A program made the position numbers and the translations under genes. A model generated the notes under the pieces. It was not told where the DNA came from and searched no databases. It saw only the letters and a list, made by a program, of their open reading frames with translations. A stretch of DNA of 64,000 bases, from assembly GCA_002293535.1 (NCBI GenBank), contig DBDK01000008.1, positions 124,001 through 188,000 of the forward strand, given 5' to 3'. The stretch is from Alistipes sp. UBA934 (GTDB lineage Bacteria > Bacteroidota > Bacteroidia > Bacteroidales > Rikenellaceae). Shown here one piece after another: positions 59,069 to 64,000 of this stretch; positions within the stretch are counted from its first letter, which is position 1; the number at the start of each line of letters is the position of its first letter.

Positions 59069-59358
59069 ACGTTCAAATTCAATCCGTGAAGTTCGACGCC
59101 GACTCCAGGCTGGTCGAATTCGTCGAAGCCAAAATGGCTAAACTCGAAAAGTTCTCCGAAAGGATCGTCTCCGCAGACGTAATTATGAAGGTCGATAAAG
59201 ACCACGAAAAAGGAAATAAAGTCGCAACCATAACTCTGTATATGCCGGGCGAAGATTTAGTGGGACACGGGAGGGCAAGGAGCTTCGAAGAGGCGGTGGA
59301 CGAATGCATCGAAGAGCTAAAGAGACAAATCGTGAAACAAAAGGAAAAACAGGGATAA
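59065..59358 (+). CDS. Ribosome hibernation promoting factor (HPF/RaiA family)
   Basis: A 97-residue protein starting at the ATG at 59065 (MNVQIQSVKFDADSRLVEFVEAKMAKLEKF). It has the HPF fold pattern with VIMKVDKDHEKGNKVATITLYMPG and GRARSFEEAVDECIEELKRQIVK. Short HPF binds the 30S subunit and helps ribosome dimerisation or idling in stationary phase. An earlier in-frame start at 59041 lies inside rmlB. It overlaps rmlB by 4 bp, an odd partner for a sugar gene, and ends one base from the opposing recombinase gene. Confidence 0.9.
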   Translation: MNVQIQSVKFDADSRLVEFVEAKMAKLEKFSERIVSADVIMKVDKDHEKGNKVATITLYMPGEDLVGHGRARSFEEAVDECIEELKRQIVKQKEKQG

Positions 59359-59359
59359 A

Positions 59360-60217
59360 TTAATCGCCATCGGCGTTCCTACCCCGCGGATGGGACTCCT
59401 TATAGACCTTTTTGAGGCGCGCGATGCTGTTGTGGGTGTAAACCTGAGTGGCGGCAAGTGAGGTGTGACCCAAAAGCTCCTGAATTTCGCGCATATCGGC
59501 CCCACTGTCGAGCAGGTGGGTCGCGAACGTGTGGCGAAGAACGTGAGGGCTGCGCTTGCCCTGAACCCCCATCTGATGGAGAACACTGCGGACGGCGCGG
59601 TAAACCTCGGCGCGAGAGAGATCGTGGAGCTCGGAGATATGGCTCCTAAGTAGTTCGGCAGTGGCGGCAGGAAGGGGCACGATACGCTCCTTGTCGCCCT
59701 TACCGTGAACCTTGAGAGAACGAAAATCGGGAGCTATGTCACCGGGGGTAAGACTAACCAACTCCGCAAGACGAATGCCGCAAGAGTAAAACAACAGCAC
59801 GATGAGAGCATCGCGACGCTCGGTGGGATCGTCGGAAGTACATCGGTCGAGCAGATGGACGGTGATCTCCTCCATCTTTTTTTCGGGTATCCAAACCGGC
59901 AAACGCTTGGGAGTCTTAAGAGAGGGGATCTTCAAGAGCGGGTTTTTCGTGACCACACCATTTGCACGAAGCCAACGAAAGAACGAGCGAAGAGCGGCGA
60001 TCTTACAATTTACGGATACGCTCGAAAGTTTATGCTCGTCGGTCAGGGAGACGACCCACTCGCGAATGTCGTCGGGTGTGACGGCGCACGGACGGAACTC
60101 ATCGGGGGCAAGGCCAAGGAAGTCGATGAATTCACCGATGTCGTGGCGGTAGTTGCGCACGGTCAGCGGAGAATAACGGCGCTCGGCCTGAAGATATACG
60201 ATGAAGGCCTCAAGCAT
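59360..60217 (-). CDS. Site-specific tyrosine recombinase (XerC/D-type)
   Basis: The 285-residue protein has an N-terminal SAM-like core-binding domain (LEAFIVYLQAERRYSPLTVRNYRHDI) and the catalytic domain with Arg in CGIRLAELVSL, the HxxR box PHVLRHTFATHLLDSGADM, His in LGHTSLAATQVYTH and the nucleophile Tyr in the same segment. Xer recombinases resolve chromosome dimers at dif. Bacteroidota often pair this gene with raiA, though here the two are convergent. The ATG at 60217 is used; a GTG at 60220 is possible. It overlaps tcdA by 8 bp. Confidence 0.92.
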   Translation of the reverse strand: MLEAFIVYLQAERRYSPLTVRNYRHDIGEFIDFLGLAPDEFRPCAVTPDDIREWVVSLTDEHKLSSVSVNCKIAALRSFFRWLRANGVVTKNPLLKIPSLKTPKRLPVWIPEKKMEEITVHLLDRCTSDDPTERRDALIVLLFYSCGIRLAELVSLTPGDIAPDFRSLKVHGKGDKERIVPLPAATAELLRSHISELHDLSRAEVYRAVRSVLHQMGVQGKRSPHVLRHTFATHLLDSGADMREIQELLGHTSLAATQVYTHNSIARLKKVYKESHPRGRNADGD

Positions 60218-60956
60218 CACGGTTATGCGCCTGTGGCGGCAGTTCGTTTATGAGGCTACGGATGACCACCGACGCGCAGGCGCATCCGAAAACAGCAGGC
60301 ATATAAGAAATGGTACCCAGGTTGGACTTCTTGTTGGTCTCCTCGGTGAGCACCATAGCCCCCTTGCGAACAGGTTCGGGAGAGAAAACAACCCAAAAAC
60401 CGGTGTGGATACCCCATTTGTGGAGACGCTTGCGAAGCATATGGGCCAGAGGGCAGTGGTGAGAAGAAGCAATGTCGGCGATCTCGATCTTTGTGGGATC
60501 CATCTTGGCGCCGGAACCCATAGAACTGACCAGAGGAAGGTTACGATCGAGAGCACCCTTGATGAGAGCTGCCTTGGGAGAGAGTGTGTCGATGGCATCG
60601 ACAACAAAGCTGAACGGAGCGCTATCGAGAAGCTCCCAAGTGGCATCATCGCGAATGTACCGATTGACAATGGAGAGCTCGATCTCAGGATTGATGTCGC
60701 CAAGACGCTCGGCAAGCACTTCGGCCTTGGAGCGACCGACGGTCGAATGGAGAGCGACAAGCTGGCGGTTGATGTTACTGGGAGCCACTACGTCGGCATC
60801 GGCGATCGTGAGGCGGCCTATCCCGGCGCGAGCGATCATTTCGGCGGCATAAGCCCCCACTCCACCCAGCCCGACGACCAGAACGTGGGCGGAGCGAAGA
60901 AGGTCGAGCTTATCGACCCCCAACAAAAGCTCAGTGCGCGACAACCACTCTTTCAT
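60210..60956 (-). CDS. tcdA: tRNA threonylcarbamoyladenosine dehydratase (TcdA)
   Basis: A ThiF/E1-like enzyme that cyclises t6A to ct6A at tRNA position 37 using ATP. The 248-residue protein shows HVLVVGLGGVGAYAAEMIARAGIG (ATP/adenylation motif), DADVVAPSNINRQLVAL, VDAIDTLSPKAALI and a C-terminal FGCACASVVI pair of Cys. The ATG at 60956 (MKEWLSRTELLLG) is chosen; an in-frame start at 60998 lies within tatD. It overlaps tatD by 26 bp and the recombinase gene by 8 bp. Confidence 0.92.
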   Translation of the reverse strand: MKEWLSRTELLLGVDKLDLLRSAHVLVVGLGGVGAYAAEMIARAGIGRLTIADADVVAPSNINRQLVALHSTVGRSKAEVLAERLGDINPEIELSIVNRYIRDDATWELLDSAPFSFVVDAIDTLSPKAALIKGALDRNLPLVSSMGSGAKMDPTKIEIADIASSHHCPLAHMLRKRLHKWGIHTGFWVVFSPEPVRKGAMVLTEETNKKSNLGTISYMPAVFGCACASVVIRSLINELPPQAHNRDA

Positions 60957-61536
60957 AGTTATAATAAAGTTGCTCAGATAATTGCGCAACCGGAACATTC
61001 AAAATTTCTGAAGCACGGGCGTAAATCTCGGAAATGGGTGTGGGAGAATCGTCGGTCTCAAGGAAAATCTGCGTCAAAGGCACGCTAAGCATAGCTTCTA
61101 CAGTCTTCGGAGAAGCAAAACTACGCTCGCCGAACGACAAAAAGTACCCCGAATTTATAGCGCGACGAGCCTGCTCGACAGAACCGACGAAGCAGTGAAA
61201 CACAACGGCACGAAGTTTGTACCCACTCAAAATGTCCATAACCGGTTCAAACGCTCTGACACAATGCAATACAACAGGCAAATCACGCTCGACGGCAATG
61301 CGCAACTGAGCAGCAAAAACCATTTTTTGCCGCTCACGGTCTCCCGTCGCCGTCGCAAAATCGAGCCCGATTTCGCCTATTATACAGCTTTTTGCGTTTT
61401 CTACGTCCCGAAGAGCATTTTCCAATTCCGGGCCGGAAAGTCGATCCACATCCCACGGATGAATACCAATACCCTGAGGTTCAATGCCTTGACCCGCAGG
61501 GCGATGAGTGTGTATGTTCACAAGCGGAAATTCCAT
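60931..61536 (-). CDS. TatD-family metal-dependent hydrolase
   Basis: A 201-residue TIM-barrel hydrolase starting at the ATG at 61536 (MEFPLVNIHTH). The NIHTH motif supplies two metal ligands; other ligands are E in GEIGLDF, H in LPVVLHCVRAF, H in VVFHCFVGS and D in LETDDSP. TatD enzymes are DNases or act in RNA quality control. It is shorter than classical TatD (about 260 residues). A TTG/ATG-like start at 61563 adds a hydrophobic stub and is rejected. It is first in a three-gene minus-strand run. Confidence 0.88.
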   Translation of the reverse strand: MEFPLVNIHTHRPAGQGIEPQGIGIHPWDVDRLSGPELENALRDVENAKSCIIGEIGLDFATATGDRERQKMVFAAQLRIAVERDLPVVLHCVRAFEPVMDILSGYKLRAVVFHCFVGSVEQARRAINSGYFLSFGERSFASPKTVEAMLSVPLTQIFLETDDSPTPISEIYARASEILNVPVAQLSEQLYYNYERVVVAH

Positions 61537-61601
61537 ACTGCAAAAAAACAGAAAAAAAGACACTTTTTCGCAAAAAGTTTTAATATCACATAAAATATTT
61601 T

Positions 61602-61609
61602 TACATTTG
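61602..61609 (+). promoter_or_regulatory. -7 box of the first DUF3575 gene
   Basis: TACATTTG matches TAnnTTTG and lies 17 nt before the ATG at 61627. Confidence 0.55.
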
Positions 61610-61626
61610 TAAAATTTTTGTCGATT

Positions 61627-63348
61627 ATGAAGAGGATTCTTTTAATTGCATTCCTGACGTTGCTGGCATCCACGGCGGTGGTCTCGGCGCAAACTTACAC
61701 CTACTGGGAAGACGACGAAACCAGCATCTTACCGAAGTGGGACATCAAAACCAACCTCCTGTACGATCTAACCTCGACGATCAATCTGGGGGTTGAATTC
61801 CGTTTGGGAGGACGCACATCGCTCGATATTCCGTTCAATTACAACCCCTGGACTTTCCAGAATAACAGAAAATGGAAGCACTTCTTAGTGCAACCCGAAA
61901 TCCGCTACTGGCTGGATAACACCTTTGAAGGACATTTCTTCGGTCTGCACGGACACTATGCCGTCTTTAACATAGCCCGACTGCCCGAACCGTTCTCGCC
62001 CTATATGCAGAAGTACCGTTTCGAGGGAGACCTGTGGGGATTCGGTGTGAGCTACGGCTACCGCTGGAATTTCAACCGCCACTGGGGTATGGAAGCAACC
62101 ATTGGGATGGGATTTGCGCGTCTGAACTACGACCGCTATATCTGCGACAACTGCGGCGAATATCTCGAAAGCAAGACAACCGTCTTCTTCGGCCCGACGA
62201 AACTGGGTGTGAATCTTATCTACAGCTTCGGAGCGCAACGAGTCTCCAGGCACAAAGAACGCATAACAGCGCCGGGGGGATACGTGGACAGAGTGAACGA
62301 AAGGATCGTCGGACCGATCATAGCGCCGATAGTAGCTCCGATCGCCGAGGATATAATGACCGAACCATCCTACGTGATCGCAAAACCGGCCAAACCGGCA
62401 TACGAACCGCAACTCTCTACAAGCTACATAATTCCCGAAGCCGAAGCAGTGAAAAAACGTTCGCTCTACTGCACTGCATTCATAGACTTCGAGCAGGGAG
62501 ACTGGAAGGTACACCCCAATATGAACAACAACGCCGCAGAGATCGACCGTGTATATAATCTGGTCGATCAGGTGGCCAACGACCCCAATGCAACCATAAC
62601 CGGAATCGCAATCGTGGGTTACGCCTCACCGGAAGGCGCTTGGGACAGCAACCTGCTACTCTCGGAACGCCGCACGCAGGCAGTCAAAGATTATATCGAC
62701 CTGAGCTACAACTTCCCACGCCATATCTATACAGTACGCGGTGCCGGCGAAGACTGGCAAGGCCTCGATTCTTTGGTGAGCCAATCCGTTATGTCGAGCA
62801 AGCAAAGAGTGCTGAGTGTAATACGAAGCGGAGACGACCTCGACGAACGCGAACGCAGGCTCAAAAGCATAGCCGGAGGAGATATCTACGAATGGATTTA
62901 CGAAGAGTTCTACCCTCTGTTGCGCCGCACGGATTACAGAATCGACTACGAAGTAACACCCTTCACAGTGGAACAAGGAGCGGCAATACTGAAAAACAGG
63001 CCTAACAACCTATCGCTAAACGAGTTGTTCTTAGTGGCAAATACATACGCACCAGGCTCGCCGCAATTTAACGAAGTGTTCGAGATCGCAGTACAACAAT
63101 ATCCCTGGAGCGATGTGGCCAACATCAACGCAGCCGCAAGTGCACTGGAACGCCGAGACACCTCGACGGCAGCATACTATCTCGCTCACGTGAAGGAACA
63201 TACACCCGCATACTGGAACAATATGGGTGTGATGGCCTGGCTACAGGGAGACCACGAAAGAGCAGCAGAAAACTTTGCGCGAGCAGGAATTCAAGCTGCA
63301 GGAAACACATCCGAGATGGAACAATATTTCCGTTCCATTGCGGAATAG
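61627..63348 (+). CDS. DUF3575 outer-membrane protein with OmpA-like and TPR regions
   Basis: The 573-residue protein has a signal peptide (ending VVSAQ), an N-terminal DUF3575 barrel-like domain (WDIKTNLLYDLTSTINLGVEFRLGGRTSLDIPFNYNPW in part), a linker, an OmpA-like region (GYASPEGAWDSNLLLSERRTQAVKDY, GAGEDWQGLDSLV) and TPR-like C-terminal helices (AYWNNMGVMAWLQGDHERAAENFARA). Proteins of this kind anchor fimbrial or peptidoglycan assemblies in Bacteroidota. It shares the GYASPEG and GEDW motifs with the lipoprotein at 48591. A TTG at 61618 is possible, but the ATG is preferred. Confidence 0.88.
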   Translation: MKRILLIAFLTLLASTAVVSAQTYTYWEDDETSILPKWDIKTNLLYDLTSTINLGVEFRLGGRTSLDIPFNYNPWTFQNNRKWKHFLVQPEIRYWLDNTFEGHFFGLHGHYAVFNIARLPEPFSPYMQKYRFEGDLWGFGVSYGYRWNFNRHWGMEATIGMGFARLNYDRYICDNCGEYLESKTTVFFGPTKLGVNLIYSFGAQRVSRHKERITAPGGYVDRVNERIVGPIIAPIVAPIAEDIMTEPSYVIAKPAKPAYEPQLSTSYIIPEAEAVKKRSLYCTAFIDFEQGDWKVHPNMNNNAAEIDRVYNLVDQVANDPNATITGIAIVGYASPEGAWDSNLLLSERRTQAVKDYIDLSYNFPRHIYTVRGAGEDWQGLDSLVSQSVMSSKQRVLSVIRSGDDLDERERRLKSIAGGDIYEWIYEEFYPLLRRTDYRIDYEVTPFTVEQGAAILKNRPNNLSLNELFLVANTYAPGSPQFNEVFEIAVQQYPWSDVANINAAASALERRDTSTAAYYLAHVKEHTPAYWNNMGVMAWLQGDHERAAENFARAGIQAAGNTSEMEQYFRSIAE

Positions 63349-63359
63349 AAACTTTTAAC

Positions 63360-63367
63360 TAATTTTG
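63360..63367 (+). promoter_or_regulatory. -7 box of the second DUF3575 gene
   Basis: TAATTTTG matches TAnnTTTG and lies 11 nt before the proposed GTG at 63379. Confidence 0.45.
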
Positions 63368-63378
63368 CGGGTGCCAAG

Positions 63379-64000
63379 GTGCCGGTTAAGAAACATAAGA
63401 AGATTGCCGCGCTGCTAATGGGGCTACTCGTAGGAGGGCTGATGTGGGGAGGAAGAGCGTATGCGCAAAGTCCGGAAGAACTGCAACGACAACTCGAAGC
63501 CCTACAACAACAAATAGAGGCGCTAAAAAGGGCTGAACCGGCACGGGAAGAGCGGATACAACAGGTGAGAGAACAAGAAGGGGCGAGTGTGACGCAACAA
63601 CGAAATGCAGTGACCCTGAGGCCAATGGAAACGGGGCGAAGTGTGAGAAAGAGCCAACAAAGAGGAGTAAGAAAGGGCCAGCAAAGAGGAGTGGAAGTCC
63701 TCAAAACGGAGCAGGTGGTGAGGAAGGAGCAACCGCAACAAGAACTACAAAACTACAACTATACCTACGGAGAAAGCTACAACTACCCGGCAGAGAAAGT
63801 GGAAACAACGAGAGCAAGGGAGCGAAAAGGAGGTATATATAATAAAGTAGCGATAAAAACCAACGCAGCCTACTGGGCGACAATGACGCCAAACCTCGGA
63901 ATAGAGTTCGCACTGGGAGGAAAAACAACTCTCGAACTCTCCGGAGGCTTCAACAAGTGGGGAAACGCGCCAGTGGGAGTAGTGGGAGAGGGAGAAAAAA
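63379..64000 (+). CDS. Second DUF3575-type protein, cut by the window end
   Basis: The frame starts at a GTG at 63379 (VPVKKHKKIAALLMGLLVGG) and stays open to the end; an internal ATG at 63418 would drop the basic n-region. A signal peptide ends near AYAQ, then comes a coiled-coil (PEELQRQLEALQQQIEALKRAEP), a Gln/Arg/Tyr-rich repetitive linker (YNYTYGESYNY), and the start of a DUF3575 barrel (YNKVAIKTNAAYWATMTPNLGIEFALGGKTTLEL in part). It is a tandem relative of the gene before it, 30 bp away. The DNA is strikingly purine-rich on the plus strand. The C-terminal part is missing. Confidence 0.75.
   Translation, partial: MPVKKHKKIAALLMGLLVGGLMWGGRAYAQSPEELQRQLEALQQQIEALKRAEPAREERIQQVREQEGASVTQQRNAVTLRPMETGRSVRKSQQRGVRKGQQRGVEVLKTEQVVRKEQPQQELQNYNYTYGESYNYPAEKVETTRARERKGGIYNKVAIKTNAAYWATMTPNLGIEFALGGKTTLELSGGFNKWGNAPVGVVGEGEK

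Noticed and set aside
61537..61563. Upstream start for the TatD-like gene
   Set aside because: It would add a nine-residue hydrophobic stub before the standard metal-binding N-terminus.

Overview
This window reads as a chromosomal segment of a Bacteroidales bacterium, plausibly Rikenellaceae/Alistipes-like, although the family assignment is inference. The signs are many Bacteroidota-type -7 promoter boxes (TAnnTTTG, sometimes with a TTTG about 19-20 bp upstream), TonB-dependent receptors paired with surface lipoproteins, PnuT, GlgB, POT, DUF3575/OmpA-like and DUF4290 proteins of the Bacteroidota kind, and pnp-rpsO, dxr/rseP and rml gene sets. I found no rRNA, tRNA, CRISPR array, transposase or phage module. 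Coding density is very high: nearly all genes in a run overlap by 1-8 bp, and every convergent pair overlaps tail to tail or is 1 bp apart.

Layout. 1-5 kb: end of a membrane protein gene, pfkA, then a cobalamin riboswitch driving a BtuB-like receptor and a BtuG-like beta-propeller lipoprotein (vitamin B12 capture). 5-9.7 kb (minus): a five-gene heterodisulfide-reductase-like cluster (HdrC, HdrB, HdrA, a second HdrC, and a membrane HdrE/HdrD fusion), probably linking a soluble flavin/Fe-S module to the quinone pool. 9.7-12.7 kb (minus): folA, thyA and a DUF4290-thioredoxin-fold fusion. 12.9-18 kb (plus): a sigma-54 activator with an aberrant receiver domain, trxB, then a LuxE-like, Stealth and GT2 trio for surface polysaccharide. 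18-20.4 kb: a degenerate GH2 protein, a PD-(D/E)XK protein and a nucleotidyltransferase. 20.5-27 kb (plus): degenerate M23 protein, dxr, two GH18 lipoproteins, rseP, radA. 27-31 kb (minus): a small AT-rich DUF2335 pair, a TonB-dependent receptor and a repeat lipoprotein.

31-39.6 kb: ffh, SRPBCC protein, pyrE, NUDIX, S9 peptidase, udk, gyrB, FtsE-like ATPase. 39.6-44.6 kb (minus): PnuT and a TonB-dependent receptor under a TPP riboswitch (thiamine uptake), then glgB. 44.6-48.5 kb: POT peptide transporter, a barrel-like protein, SDR and MBL-fold hydrolase. 48.6-53 kb (minus): a TPR/OmpA-like lipoprotein, pnp and rpsO. 53-59.4 kb (plus): small membrane protein, prmA, GT2, ugd, then rmlA-rmlC-rmlB-raiA behind a triple palindrome array. 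59.4-61.5 kb (minus): tyrosine recombinase, tcdA, tatD. 61.6 kb to the end (plus): two DUF3575 outer-membrane proteins, the second cut by the window edge.

The strongest unexplained signals are: (1) several genes whose -7 box ends exactly 4 nt before the start codon, suggesting leaderless mRNAs; (2) eight of eight convergent junctions overlapping or 1 bp apart; (3) three 17-bp palindromes spaced 21-22 bp upstream of rmlA; (4) Gly/Ser-rich microduplications inside loops of at least six housekeeping enzymes; (5) the Hdr-like cluster; and (6) several degenerate or fused enzymes.
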